A DNA stretch of 64,000 bases from Loripinus fragilis (taxonomy: Eukaryota > Mollusca > Bivalvia > Lucinida > Lucinidae): NCBI GenBank assembly GCA_964019695.1, contig OZ026524.1:27816164-27880163 (forward strand). The letters are read 5' to 3'. This document shows positions 13,585 through 25,637 of the stretch, piece after piece (position 1 is the stretch's first letter; each line of letters opens with the position of its first letter). The position numbers and the translations under genes were made by a program. The notes below the pieces were generated by a model. It was not told the DNA's origin, made no database searches, and was given only the letters and a program-made list of their open reading frames with translations.

Positions 13585-13687
13585 AATAGTTTTACCATGG
13601 ATTGTCCGCCTGTACGTGGAGATAATCCACGAGCTTTAGCGAGTGGATTATCTTACGTGCAGGTGGACAAACATGGTATAACTATTT
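13585..13687. mobile_element. Small fold-back element, about 100 bp
   Basis: The arms aatagttttaccatg and catggtataactatt bracket a second paired stretch (gtccgcctgtacgt / acgtgcaggtggac) and a third (gataatccac / gtggattatc). The hairpin is nearly complete and has no coding capacity. Confidence 0.65.
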
Positions 13688-14237
13688 TATACCACCTACA
13701 TCAGTGTAGACCTTGAATATCACGAGATATCTCATTCTAAGTTGATAAGGTGGTATAAAATTAATTACATATCACATCAATTTTTATATCCCTTTAAAAT
13801 GACATTATTGATGCTCATGCTGTCCATGAGGAAAATCAGGCAAATTTCTGCGTAGACCGTTCAACGACGGACCATAATTTTGTATTGCATGCATTTAACT
13901 CAGATTTTTTTCTGTTCATATTAGTAAGGCGTTTGATTCGGCACGATGTGTTGGGTTATACAAGAAACTATTAGCCAGTAATATTAACGAAAAATAGTTT
14001 ATGATTAATTTAATATGTACATGTACAGAGGAATAAAACAATGTTTTCCAAATAATGGGAAACAGTGTTCCATTTTCTTAAGTTTTCCAGGCGTAATGTT
14101 AGGTGAAAATATATCCATGTATTATGTGCCTTATTCTGAAATAACTTAGAAAATTTCCTTTCTGACAAAAGTTGCAATGGTGTTATTTTTGAGTTCGAAT
14201 ATGACAATTTTAATATTGTAAATGAAATAATTTTTGT

Positions 14238-14432
14238 TTCTTAATGCTGACGATACAGTTGTTTTTGAAACAGATCAAAAGGAGTTTCAAAGGATTCAGA
14301 ATCTTCTTTGAATACTCAGAATTATGGCACTATAAACTATGATAAAACTCAAACTAAGACCGTTGGTACTCAACATGACCAGCATTTTTATTTTAATTTA
14401 GGTGGTCATAAAATTGACATCTGTATCTTGGT
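14238..14432 (+). pseudogene. LINE reverse transcriptase fragment, upstream of SINE insertion
   Basis: Translation around 14244 reads NADDTVVFETDQKEFQRIQN, matching the YxDD catalytic region of non-LTR reverse transcriptases with the first Tyr changed to Asn. A stop and a frameshift follow; the next frame carries YGTINYDKTQTKT (the region after the active site) and GGHKIDIC. The frame resumes after the SINE at 14636. The copy is dead, and its clade is not determined. Confidence 0.75.
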
Positions 14433-14635
14433 ATAAGGGAGAACAGTGGCTCAGTGGTAGAGTGCTCAACTGGAGACTGAGGCCGCGGGTTCGAGCCTCA
14501 TCGGCGTCACTGGGCTGTGTCCTTGAGCAAGACACAATTATCCTTGCTTAGTACTGGTTCAACCCCGGAAGACCCATCCCAACATAACTGAAAAATTGTT
14601 GACTGGGACGTAAAGAATCAAATCAAACAAACGAA
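14433..14635 (+). mobile_element. tRNA-derived SINE S1, complete, with target-site duplication
   Basis: Pol III A-box-like tggctcagtggtagagtgc at 14447-14465 and B-box-like gggttcgagcc from 14488 define a tRNA-related head. A conserved body follows (ctgtgtccttgagcaagac, reminiscent of core domains in other metazoan SINEs) and then a short aatcaaacaaacg tail. It is flanked by the direct repeat gtatcttggt at 14423-14432 and 14636-14645. A minus-strand sister lies at 51185-51389. Confidence 0.9.
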
Positions 14636-15160
14636 GTATCTTGGTGTTATGTTTAGCAAAATAGGCACTTTCACAACACAAGAAAACATAATGTTGAGCA
14701 ACCTAGGAAGGCAATGCATGTGCTATTTAAACAAATTCGAAATCTTAATATTCTTATTGAGCCGAGGCATGAGTTTTCCAACAATGTGGTTTGTGCGACC
14801 AGCAAAGCTTCAGATCAGCCTGCGCATATGCGCAGTCTGATCAGAGCCTTTGCTAGTCGCTTGAGTATTCTATGATTGTTAAGCTACTGACTGAGCACAA
14901 TTTGGAGTTTCTAAGCTTACAAGTTGGCTGCAGAGGCTCGTCTGAGTCTACACATGTCAAAATGCCACATTGTTGGAAATCTCATGCAAATGATCTGAAG
15001 TTTTACGCATTAGACCATGTTATCTTACCTATCGCACTATGTGGTTGTGAGATTTGTGACATTAATTGACAAATTATTGAGAATTTACAGACAAATTGTT
15101 GGCTTGAGAAAAAAGTACGCTTTATTTAATGTCTGTTGGCAAAAGATGCATTTCCATACA
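14636..15160 (+). pseudogene. LINE reverse transcriptase fragment, downstream of SINE insertion
   Basis: Just after the SINE the frame gives LGVMFSKIGTFTTQ, the KYLGVxFSxxGxF motif common in non-LTR elements. Further on, LDHVILPIALCGCEICDIN (about 15010-15069) fits the usual LFDxLVxPILLYGxEIWG block. A short palindrome at 14812-14843 (gatcagcctgcgcatatgcg and complement) and stops interrupt the frame. The remnant is not functional. Confidence 0.7.
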
Positions 15161-15475
15161 ATCATAAGTATGACCAGAAAATAGCCCAATCACAAAAGCA
15201 TAACACCGCGAGGAAGAGATGCTGAACACAGACAGCCATTGCAAAATTAAAGCAAAATATGGTGTTCTTCTGTTCTTTCCCTTTATTAAAATACGCGGCA
15301 TGACCAGTTTCTAAAAAAAGTTGATGTTTTGTCCAAATCCAAACCCTAACCCAAGTAAAAATACTTGGACAAGTCGTCTTAGCATAAATTATGTTAAATA
15401 GATTTTGTTTCTCTGTTTGCATGCAAAAGATAAAACGTAAACATGCTGACTCATTTATTGCATATTTGAACTCTT

Positions 15476-15645
15476 TGCCATGGCGTTTCGCTGGCGGGTC
15501 GATGATGGCTCAACGTTAAAAGTTGGCCTGGTAGCTTTGTGATTTCCAGGGGATCCAGACCAGTATTGATAAGACACCCTATATTTTTGTGATTTGTCAG
15601 GAGGTCCGGACCCCCTGTCCCTCCTCTGGAACCGCACATGATTGA
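15476..15645 (+). repeat. Dispersed repeat family P, copy 1
   Basis: It contains tttcgctggcgggtcgatga, ggggatccagaccagtattg and ggtccggaccccctgtccct. An inverted diverged copy lies at 37690-37900 and a partial one at 20145-20270. There is no coding content. Confidence 0.6.
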
Positions 15646-15660
15646 CGACACTGGCAAACA

Positions 15661-16985
15661 AAGAGTTATTGTAAACTTTTACTCTGTAACCTTAGCGCTG
15701 TTGTGTGTCTCTATACTAGTACCCTCTCTGCCAACATGACAACCTTTTGTTCTTTTCTATGTCTTCAACAATACGACTTAATTAATATGCTCACTCAAAC
15801 GTCTATTCCTAAAGGCCCACTGGGATAGTCATGCGGTGAGAGAGGAATCTATTATTTTGTAATAGTCAGCCGAGGCGACAAATTATTAGACTGGCTTCTT
15901 GATTATATAAGATTGCAATGTGGCGACTGGAAAACAACAGGCGAGGAATAAAGGAAACATTATCCAATACTCCAGTAAAACCTATTGATAAAATTCAGAC
16001 AGTGTGGGAAAAAGCTTCTCATAATGAATAGCTTGTAATATTTTGTATAATGTAAATCCATGAACAGATCCTTTCACAAACTGCAAAAACCTTGGTAAAA
16101 TGCGGTGGGCGTGGTGATTTATAAGACTTCACACTGATTGCTGAGATACACATGTTAACAGTCTTCATGGGCAGGAATATATTGCATTTTTTGAAATTCT
16201 GACATAACGCCCCTTGATACGTACATTGAACTGTCCCAATAGTGTAGAGATATAGAATATACTAGGTGGGTGTCTTTTGATATCAAGTTTACCAGGCAAG
16301 GCTTTGAGAACGCTTGTTGACATCGCGAGGCTTGCCGAGCGATTCAACATGCGTTCTTAAAGCTGAGTTTACCCATTGTTTCACTCTTCAAATTAGCGAT
16401 TATTACGTAATTTTCGATTTTGTATTGATTCAGCGTCATTAGCGACGTCAGTAAAAAGTACAACATCATCATGACCTGATAAAGACACATAAATTGAGAT
16501 AGACAACGTTTATCAGGCAACGTTCAACAATGCAGTTAATACGAGAGGTAACTGATAAAGGATGATATAATTTTGTCATAAATTGGGTCTGATCCAATTG
16601 CTATTCTGCAATAAAATATGTTAACTATTACGTAATATAATCAACTATCCAATATTTAGTGTATCAACCAGATCGAAGATCATTTAGAATTATGCCAAAT
16701 GGAAAATTATTTATTCAATTAGGGCTTTTAAGTGAGGACTGTAGATCAATAGTGTGTCTCGGTGGCTACATCCACGAATTAAAATCGCTTCCATTGTTTA
16801 AAATATTGCAAGAAAGGATATCTTACAGTAAACGATATGCTTTTTATATCTCTGCATTTACTTTTATTATTATTTTTCTAGTTTAGACTGTTTGAAAAGG
16901 TTATCTGCAAGCAAAAAAAGTTACATGTACCAGTGGGGAAATAGTTAAAGTATGAAATGTGACCATCATCGTATCCTAGTGAGAG
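15661..16985. other. Noncoding stretch, nothing recognised
   Basis: No supported gene or mobile element was identified; short open frames lack conserved motifs. Confidence 0.45.
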
Positions 16986-16989
16986 TTGT

Positions 16990-17797
16990 AAAGCTATTAA
17001 TAGTTATACCCTGATCTATCCTTGGGCCAATATTATTCTTAATTTTTATCAATGGCATTGAGAAATATGTTCAAACCCACGTTAGACATTTTGCTGATGA
17101 TACAACAATACTAACTTGATTGCAACATAATGAATTACAATTATCATACGTTTTGGGCCAGAATAAGGTATTAGTAAATTTTAACCCAGTAGAAAGCAAG
17201 CCGCTACTGATAAATAAATACAATGTCCCATAGCCCAAAAGAAGAAGTTAAAGAACACCTCGGTATTACACTTTGTCAAACACTAACATGGAAAACCACA
17301 CATCAGAAATCTCCACAAAAGCTTGGAAAAGGAATGGGTCTCTAATACAATATACATTTCTTCTAGATATACGTGTATTGTCTAAAAATGTACACAGCTT
17401 TTTTCTCCCACTTTTAGAATAGGGCGTAGTGTGGGATAGCTGCACAAATAAAAGCAAACTTACCATTAAAAAAAACTCCAAGTTGAATCTCTTGGGATTA
17501 CAACAGGTGGCACAAAAGTCCCGACAAAAGTATTCAGCCTCCAAAAGTTTTAATTCCTTCTGCAGCTCCTACCACCAAGAGTTCAGCAGCTTTCTAGATA
17601 TGCTCTTCGCAACCCTTCTAGTCACGAGTTCTGTTATTTACTATAACTCATTTTTACAAACAGCTTTGACAGACTGGAATACACAAAGTCCAGATACTCA
17701 GAACGGACCAGTCCTCAACAGCCTTAAGTTCACATTAAGAAAGAACCAAAAACGTGTTCCAAAATACTTTAATAGTTTCGCCGTGAAACTGGTTTAA
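16990..17797 (+). pseudogene. LINE reverse transcriptase remnant (jockey/CR1-like block order)
   Basis: The frame near 17022-17117 reads LGPILFLIFINGIEKYVQTH followed by VRHFADDTTILT, the catalytic FADD block of non-LTR reverse transcriptases. Later pieces in shifting frames match the usual order: HLGITLCQTLTW (KYLGVTLxxxLxW), then PLLE-GVVWDSCTNKSK (VRPxLEYACxVWDPxT), and a C-terminal TDWNTQSPDTQNGPVLNSLK like the DWNSLPxxVxxAPSLxxFK block. Multiple stops and frameshifts are present. The 3' end abuts a type B retroelement tail at about 17785. Confidence 0.8.
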
Positions 17798-18060
17798 GCA
17801 CTCCAGTAAAATATTTTACTGACCTTTTCAAGGCGGTACTTCTTTTGTGGATCTTTTATATATTTTTCTGTCTTGTGTTTGCTATGCCTTTGTGTGCGTC
17901 TGTTTATATGTGCCTTGTGGTCACCTCCTGGGAAAGAGCTGACTTCTTGGCTCTCGTTTGTGGTGTCTAAATGTGAGTTTGTCACTTTCCCATTGGTATC
18001 CTGGGTCTGGTGTGGTACTTGATTGTATCGATTCCTGATCTTTGCACCCTTACCTACTTT
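17785..18060 (+). mobile_element. Retroelement 3' tail, type B
   Basis: The block shares, in order, gtttaagc-ctccagtaaaat, ttactgac, aaggcggtacttcttttgtg, cttgtgtttg, gtggtcacctcctgggaaag, and gtgtggtacttgattgtatc with copies at 19185, 21290 and 49640 and antisense at 56758-56900. These are 5'-truncated retroelement ends; only the copy at 49 kb keeps coding sequence. Confidence 0.75.
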
Positions 18061-18833
18061 GATACCTTGAAAGTATCACGAATCACACAAATACTGCACA
18101 TTGCATAAGGCTTGAATGTAGCTCGATTTTTGTTTAAAAGAATATAACTGACAATCAAGTTATGTAGTTGCACGGAAACACCCTCACACTTCTTTTCATG
18201 TCCTAGATACATTGCACAAAACCAGCAATAATTATCAAATCTTCCACATGAATAATCTGTATCCAAACTTCTTAAGGGAGATCAAAATCAGCCATGCATG
18301 GTTAATAACATTATTCTGTAACATGCACAACTATTATAACTCATGCTAATAAAAAGATGACCACTCCCAATTCACCAGCTTTGTTGGAAATAAATACAGA
18401 CATGAACATGTTATGATTATAAAATATTGTAAGTCATATCTTGTATGACCACCCTTTTAGGAATGTATTCTATGACGCTTTTGTGCGTGCTTAGAAGCCT
18501 GGGGTTTTACCCCAACCCCTTGTGGAATACATTGCCATGGTTCAAATAGGTAGTGTTCAAATTCAGGAAATGTGGCTGGGAAGGGATAAGATCATGTATC
18601 CGCCGGCCTAGAATATCCCAGGGGTGGCTGATTGGAGATGGGTTGGGACCTGGAAGGCCAGACAAGGGCGTATGACATGACCAGCTTGCAAACAGTTCCT
18701 TGCCATATTGCAGGTATGCTAGCATTGTCTTGCTGGAAGAGAAAATTGTTTCCAACAGTCTGATAAATTTGCAAGATGCGCTATTTTCACTTAATTGCTA
18801 CAAGTGTAAATAGTGCTAGCGACCCATTCATGT

Positions 18834-18835
<2 letters not shown>

Positions 18836-18877
<42 letters not shown>
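18836..18877 (+). repeat. (CT)n microsatellite
   Basis: About 20 CT units, interrupted at its end. A frame running through it encodes alternating Leu/Ser and is not a gene. Confidence 0.95.
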
Positions 18878-18881
<4 letters not shown>

Positions 18882-19184
18882 TAATACTCTATTGTTTAAA
18901 TGTATTTCTAGAGATATACAAACAAGTAACACATCTATATAGCGACGTATTATTCACCTATGTATAGACTGTATAGCTGCATGTATTATAAAGATTGAAC
19001 TCGACAGGTTTCAAACTATCCGTTCAAATTACTATAAGCATTTCTTGTGTCATGTTGTATCATTTATCGAAAAAAAAGTTTAAACACAAATTAAATTACC
19101 AATTACAGATTTAACAGCCACCAATGAAAATACTTTATCTTAGAGAAGTTTCCTTTTAGGGCTTTATCTGAACTAAGAATGAGG

Positions 19185-19465
19185 CTGGCGTCATGAAACC
19201 GGTTTAACCCCTCAGTAAGATAGTTTTACTGACTGTTCCAAGGTGGTACTTTTTTGTGGATCATTTGTGCTATTTATGTCTTGTGTTTGTCATGCTTTCG
19301 CGTCTGTTCATTGCTGCCTTGTGGTCACCTGCTGGTAAAGGGCTGGCCTCTTGGCCCTTGTTTGTGGTGTTTAGTTGTATTTTGTCACTTTCCTATGTGG
19401 TATCTTGGGTCAGGTGGTGTACTTGATTGTATAGATTCCTGATCTCTGCCGCCTGTCTTACTTTT
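19185..19465 (+). mobile_element. Retroelement 3' tail, type B
   Basis: The same motif order as 17785-18060: gaaaccggtttaa, ccaaggtggtactttt, cttgtgtttgtcatg, gtggtcacctgctggtaaag and gtgtacttgattgtat. No coding part remains. Confidence 0.75.
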
Positions 19466-20144
19466 AAATATTATTTTAACATTTTTTTTTCACAATCTGT
19501 TTCTTTTTATCAATGCATTAACCACACCCAAATAATATGGATTGATCCGTTTTTGGTCCTAGTTTTGTGGTGCTTTGTTTATGTCCTTTCTTCTTTGGCA
19601 GAAGAGGAAGCTGTATTTTTTTTAAATATAGTTTGCTGTGTTATTTTCTGTATTGCTCGTGGTAGTTTATGTAGGTAGTTAATGGTCAAGGATGTCCTAA
19701 AATATTTAATCGTTTTGTTGTTATTGTGAAGGTTTCTTGATCGGTCAACGGACAGACAAAGACCAAAGATTCATCTCCGACACCATTCTCAGATAAATAA
19801 ATACTGCTTGAGAAAGGAAGCAAATTATAACATGTTTACGTGTACTGTTTGACTTCCAAAGTGTTAAATTATTAAAGTATAAACGTCTGATATAACGTGA
19901 TGGCTGCTCGACACGAACTTATAAAGTTTCTAGCGCACCTTTATATATTCTTACAAGAAAGATGATCACGTAGAGCTTGTAGGTTTCAAGGACAAGCGGT
20001 TTCTTACATGATACAGTGTTGGCTCTGGCGTCAGAGTACGTTGTAAACCCTTAAACCCTCAGCCTGTCAACACTGGGGTGTTCTTTGGTATAGATCCATT
20101 TCTTAAATGTAGTTTCTGTTTATGAAATGTGCTGACAAGTTGCA

Positions 20145-20345
20145 TTGCATGGGCGCATCCAGAGGGGGAAGAAACAGGGATCCGAACCCCCTGGAAAATC
20201 ACAAGTGGCTACAGGTTTCCTTAGAAATTCTGGTATGGACCACCCCCAAGAAGTAATAGGACTCCTACTATAAAATTTCTGTGCCGTTGGTTGGACTGCA
20301 GTATGTGATTGTGGTATTTTCTGACCATACTCACTTACTTTTTGA
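20145..20345 (+). repeat. Family P fragment followed by a type A retroelement tail end
   Basis: 20145-20270 matches part of repeat family P (agaggggga, ccgaaccccctggaaaat). 20280-20345 reads gcagtatgtgattgtggtat followed by ttctgaccatactcacttac, the terminal motif shared by all type A retroelement tails. Confidence 0.6.
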
Positions 20346-20399
20346 ATCAGAACTTTGAGTTAGCAAAGGATAAATATTCTAGCTCAATGGCACAACACA

Positions 20400-20505
20400 G
20401 TGCTTCCCATGAGGCCTAACTAGCGACCTTTCGATCAAAGATCTTAATGACAAATGGTAGCTTAATGAAGGTCGAAAGTATTGCAGAATGCTCCCTTTCT
20501 GTTTT
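20400..20505 (+). mobile_element. Partial M2 MITE
   Basis: It contains gatcttaatgacaaatggta and gaaggtcgaaagtattgcag as in the complete copy at 61614-61797, but the right arm is missing; the sequence passes directly into the inverted-repeat arm at 20505. Confidence 0.6.
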
Positions 20506-21873
20506 ACATATACTTTTTCTGACATTATTCTGATATTTTAACCTGCTTGGTCTTTACTCCCGAAAAAATGCGGGAACGTTTGTCATTGTTTTACTGTACT
20601 TAATCTATGAGTATATTTACATGTACAAGTACGTAATCGCCACAATACTATGACAGTCACAATTAGCGGTTACTTTAACACCGAAAAGCACTATGTTATT
20701 CGTCTTAAGGACATACATGTATGCCCTAAATGCTTCCTACATTGAAATATGTTCAATACCTTGCATACAGTTTGTCACCATGCTCAGTTTTTCATAGTCT
20801 CATATGGAAGTTTTCATCATTTGGCCATTTTTCTGAACAAATGTAAAAATTACGTAAGCCCTAAATATTGAGTTAAAATAGTTGTAATCTTCAGTCAGCT
20901 TCTTTCTTTTAATTTTAATTATTGCTCATAACCTCAAGCCTTCTAGAAAATGTGCCAATGTATTTGTTATCCCAAGCCGTGTCAAGAAACTGAAATATCA
21001 ATATAACGTTGGCGGGCCCACCTTGTATTCAGTTGGCGGTACTGTTGAGTCCTTATATTTTTTTCTCCTTTTTGTATCGTGATTTATAAATACTAGGAGA
21101 TTATTCATGGATAACTTAGGGATCTTTCATGCGAACCCAACATATACGTGAGCCGTGATATGTGATTACCAACATTGTGGCGTTTTGACAAGTTTAAACT
21201 CAGACGAGCCTGTGCAGCCTACTTTTAAGGTTAGAAAATGTTGGAAATAACATGTCTCGGCTCATGTTTCTTGATCCACATCGGAATAAAGGATGATATT
21301 GGTACCGTCAAGCATCCTTCAGTAATTATCTTACTGGCCGTTCCAAGGCGGTGCTTCTTTTGTGAATCCTTTTCGTTATTTGTGTTTTTTTTGTTTGATT
21401 GTGTCATACTGTCTTGTCTGTTTTTTTGCAGCCTTGTGGTCACCTGCTGGGAAAGGGCTTACATCTTGGCTCTCTTGTATGCGATGTTTTCTTGTGTTTA
21501 TGTCACTTTCCCATATGGCGTCCTGGGTTAGATGTGATACTTGATTTTATTATATACTTATAAATGATACACCTTTTGAACTGTCTCTTTTCTGGCTATA
21601 TGATACAGAAAACCGGATAAACGAACTGAGGTTATCTGATTCCGTATCACTATCCTTTAAAACGAGGCAATGTCGGTTTCTTGTTTTTAGCGGTGACGAT
21701 ACGTAAAATAGATTTTCAAGCATGGAACCAGAGACGAAAAACATGATGACGTGACGTCAAGAAACATAACGCAATGACAAACGTTCCCGCATTTTTTTCT
21801 GAAGTAAAGACCAAGCAGTTTATAAATCAGAATAATGTCAGAAAAAGTATGTGATAAACATATTATCATAACA
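20505..21873. mobile_element. 1.37-kb element bounded by about 90-bp inverted repeats
   Basis: The left arm (tacatatactttttctgacattattctg ... at about 20510-20600) is the reverse complement, with few changes, of 21770-21870 (ending cagaataatgtcagaaaaag tatgtgataaac). The interior carries a type B retroelement tail at 21290-21545. No transposase was recognised. It could be a non-autonomous TIR element or an inverted pair of one repeat. Confidence 0.55.
21290..21545 (+). mobile_element. Retroelement 3' tail, type B, within the 20505-21873 element
   Basis: Shared motifs: ttactggccgttccaaggcg, gtgcttcttttgtgaatc, ccttgtggtcacctgctggg and gatgtgatacttgattttat. Open frames here on both strands are by-products. 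Confidence 0.65.
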
Positions 21874-22022
21874 GTAACTTGATCTGGCGTACAGTATTAC
21901 GTCTCATGGATGAGGCCATACCATTGGATCACCCTCGACGATTCGCGTCTCGGGTGATCCGATGATATCCACTCGACGTGATACAGTACGCCAGATCTAG
22001 TTACTATTATAATAATGTTTAT
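21854..22022. mobile_element. Fold-back element, about 170 bp
   Basis: The arms cagtaacttgatctggcgta and tacgccagatctagttact pair, and an inner palindrome ggatcaccctcgacg ... gggtgatcc lies at about 21937-21961. No coding capacity. Confidence 0.65.
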
Positions 22023-22029
22023 GTATCGA

Positions 22030-24800
22030 TTCTTGAATCTTTACCTTATTCCTTACTTTTATTATATATTTTGGTAATTCCTGAAAAATTGGATTTTGAT
22101 TTTTAGGTTAAACTATATACTAAAAAATCTGACTTTGAAAATCATAATTTATATATTTTTAGTTCATAAAGTATCATAATACCTTTTAGAAAAAATAACT
22201 AAAATGGGGGTCACCACACTTATTATCTTTCAGGAGGGCCATAGTTTACCCCACCCCCACAGATTTTATGCATAATTCAATATCAAAAGTACTGCAGTGC
22301 TCATTTTTGTTATTTTTTATAATTTCATTTTACTATTATGAAGTAATTTAGAATTGAAGCGCTAAAAAAGGAAGAAAAAATATATCGACAGGGGAATTGT
22401 CCCCTGGTCCATAGACCGACACACTAGCCACTGGGCCAGGAGGCCAGGTCGTTCACGGCTCGCAATAATCGTACATTGAAAAAAGATAATTCCACCTTGT
22501 GCATATTTGTGATCAGACTTAAAACTTGGAAACTGGGACGCTTACTTTCACTTGACCTATGTCTTGGTACTGAGACAAGTATTTAAGGAACATTTAATTT
22601 GCATTAGAAAAATGACGGAACGTCGACCTGACACAAGAGTATTTGAACACTGTATTGATCCAAATTCGTAAATGATCGAAAGACAGGGGAGGTAAATTCT
22701 GATTTATCTGACGCAGGAATGGTGCGCATGTGTACTACCAGCATATGTCTTTAAGTAACTAATGCAGAAACGTAACAGGTTCAAGTAAAAGTCTTATTTA
22801 CCAGTGCTAAATATTTTCCAATCAAACAGATGTAACATTATTGCACTGATAAGAGACTAAAGCTTATTAAAGTGCTTAATGACATCAAACAAATATCAAA
22901 GAATTTAATGACAAAAAGACAATCAAATTAACTCTTCGGCTGCTAAGCGTGACTAAAACTCGTCTGCTGTGAGTTGTCTTCTGGTTCAATTAAAATGTCT
23001 CAAGTAAACCGTGTAAGGGAATTTTTTGCAATTTTAGGAAGGGGCTATGGAGCCTTTCAGATTTGGATATTAGTGCGGTATACCAATCAATTGGGAAATT
23101 TTATAAACAAAGTGCAAAATTATTGTTATTATATCATACCAGATTCATAGATACAAATAAGCTGCAGTAGTTACTGAAGATGCATTTGATAATCATATTT
23201 ACAAAAGAATTGTTATATTTTTGGTCAGTTGAAAAACAAATTAGCAATTATTACACATACCATAGTCATTAAATTGAAGGAGAAATAAGATGCAATGGAA
23301 GTAGTTTGTTTGTGTGGTGACTGAATTGAAATGGTAACTAAAATCCAAATTTAAAAAAAATCAGTTTTTTTCAAGATTGGGACCTTTTTCAAAATTGGAA
23401 AAAAGTCACCTGAATTCCATTGAGAATGGGACCTAATCTCGGTCCCTGAGAACACCAAAAATCTCTGAGTGTAGGCTCAGCTGTGACTGCACTTCTAATT
23501 AGGGTCGACAATAGTCTGCACGCCGAAATTAGTCTGTGATGTTAGCACCTGGACGCATCAGACGACTTTGACAGATGACAATTTACACTGAACCGAAGTT
23601 ATAAGTAGCCACCACACAATGTTTGCTCCTGTTCAGAAAGTAAATATCACTCTCACTAAATTTAGATTCTATGAAAAGGTCCAAGGTTTTGTCGAGACTC
23701 TGCAAATTATGTCATTTTAAGATGACTGGTAGACCTTACACAGACGAGATCCGAGTAAAGGTACCATCATTTCAAAAAGTCACACTTTTTAGTGTGATAT
23801 AAACCTTTCATCAGATACGTTATCCATTTATATTTTAATGAGTTTAAAGATGTTTATAACACCCGTTTTATAAGATGAATAAGAATCAAAAGTTTTTTGA
23901 CAATTGAACACTCCATTTCTCTTCTACGTTAACATGAAGACAGCCACGGTCAACAACTTAGTCAAAGGATTTTAACTAAACCATGCAGTTTGCATACTCA
24001 CTTTGCCTTGCTCTGTACGCTTTATTATTTACGACACAGCAGTGCAATTTTCAGGGGTTCTTCATTACGAATTGGCGTCACTGTTCTGTTTAAAAATAAA
24101 AAAAAATATCTTTAACAAATGCTATTTAAATGACCTTTAAAGTTTCACATTAAAATCAGAAGTGGATACCAAATTAGTAAAAAAATCGTTAGAAAATAGG
24201 TTCATCAAGTTGCATGGTGTTTTGTCAAACATATTTACATAAAATAAAACACATACGATGATTTTAGTTTCTGCAGCTGATGATTTCCGAAATTTTTGGA
24301 AAATTCGGAAAATTATCAATTTTTAAAAATTCATAAAAAATCTGTCATAAGCAAAATGTCATGTGTTTGGTGTTTTTTCAAGTCGACTAGCAGGTTTTCA
24401 ATCACCTGTACTTGAATTGGATAATAACTGCACTAAAACGCTTATTTTATTCAAAAAATTGATTTTTGCATTTTTGAACCCAAAAATCGTGAAAGGATAG
24501 ACAACTCTTCCAAAATACCGCTTAACTTTAGTCAAATACAATGCATATACTTGGGAAAACTATCTTTTCAATATCACTAGGGCTTAGTCAGAAAAAATAA
24601 ATTGAAAAGTGGCTACTTAGAACTTCGGTTCTGTGTATATACATTGTTTGCAGCAGGCGAAGGTTTAATTACTGAACGCCGCATTATCTGATATTTGTAT
24701 TGATGTTCTTGGGGATAAATAAATTTTATGTAACTTGCACTGTACAGTTTCTTGTCTCTCGAGCCGTGTCTTAGCCCATTTGTCCATTTCCTACATGACT
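22030..24800. other. AT-rich noncoding stretch, nothing recognised
   Basis: No convincing gene was seen. A tRNA-like stretch on the minus strand at about 22390-22455 lacks a proper B box. Confidence 0.45.
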
Positions 24801-24804
24801 TTTC

Positions 24805-25027
24805 ATGCTAGGCTCCACCCACTATGAATAATTATATAAATAGACTTTCATGTCGGTACACAGAACAAAGAAATTACTTGTCAGTTCCTGTAGTGTAGGA
24901 TCAGCTATATCATATTTTCATAAGCAAACAATAGACTCTGATCAGGCAGCTCTTACAAGAGTTGCCTGATCTAGGTCTGCTCTGTTTGCAAAAGCGTTAA
25001 AAGGCGTCTCTATGAGGTAAAGGGTTA
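24805..25027 (-). repeat. Dispersed element E1, copy 2 (inverted)
   Basis: Reverse complement of 7440-7665: it contains ggctccacccactatgaata, ctctgatcaggcagctctta and aggcgtctctatgaggtaaa. It ends just before a retroelement fragment begins. Confidence 0.7.
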
Positions 25028-25096
25028 ACCCGAATGAAATTTCCCATCCTTATCAATTGGACGAGTTTGTTCCAAATGTTAGGGTTTTTGATACTG

Positions 25097-25637
25097 AATT
25101 CTTCTGATACTGAAGCTCCGTTTTTTGGACTTGAACTTGTCAATAACAAATGGCATAGTTTCTTCTAAAATTTATGATAAACGGGATGATTTTAATTTTG
25201 AAATAGTAAATTTCCCATTTCTTGATGGAGATGTTCCTCGCTCTCCTTCCTATGGTGTATATATTTCTCAGCTTATACGTTTTGCTAGAGTGTGCTCTAA
25301 TGTTGATGACTTCAACAACAGAAACTTATTTTTAACTGCTAAATTATTAAAACAAGGTTATAGATATCATAAAATTCGAAAAGCATTTTCTAAATTCTAC
25401 TACAGAAACTCAGAGTTAATTGTTAAATTCAACATTGGGTTAAAATCTCTTCTGCAACAAGGCATATCAGAACCTATATTTTATGGTGATTTAGTCTATA
25501 AATTCAAACAAATTGTTGGAAAACCTAATCTTAGTGATCAATTCAAAAAGATAGTAAAACGTTATATAAGGGTTGGATATAATTTGGATATCATGCGACA
25601 GTCTGCATGCCTAGTTTTAAACCCAATCACGGTTTTA
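25097..25637 (+). pseudogene. Retroelement reverse transcriptase, C-terminal fragment (type A)
   Basis: The fragment is 5'-truncated near 25090. SSDTEAP is followed by one extra T in a run of six and a shift into LNLSITNGIVSSKIYDKRDD, then NFPFLDGDVPRSPSYGVYIS, QLIRFARVCSNVDDFNNRN, AKLLKQGYRYHKIRKAFSKF, SEPIFYGDLVYKFKQIVGK and MRQSACLVLNPIT. These blocks match the region downstream of the catalytic domain in reverse-transcriptase proteins abundant in molluscs and cnidarians (recognised from memory, clade uncertain). Related broken copies lie at 26900-27415 and 41560-41820 (both minus) and 49027-49386. The 171-codon open frame is only the tail of a dead element. Confidence 0.8.

Noticed and set aside
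18776..18967. 63-codon frame with a Ser-Leu run
   Set aside because: Frame created by the CT microsatellite.
22390..22455. Minus-strand tRNA-like stretch (ggcccagtggctagtgtgtc)
   Set aside because: The T-arm-like part ggggacaattcccc lacks a normal TTC loop and B box, so neither a tRNA nor a SINE is supported.
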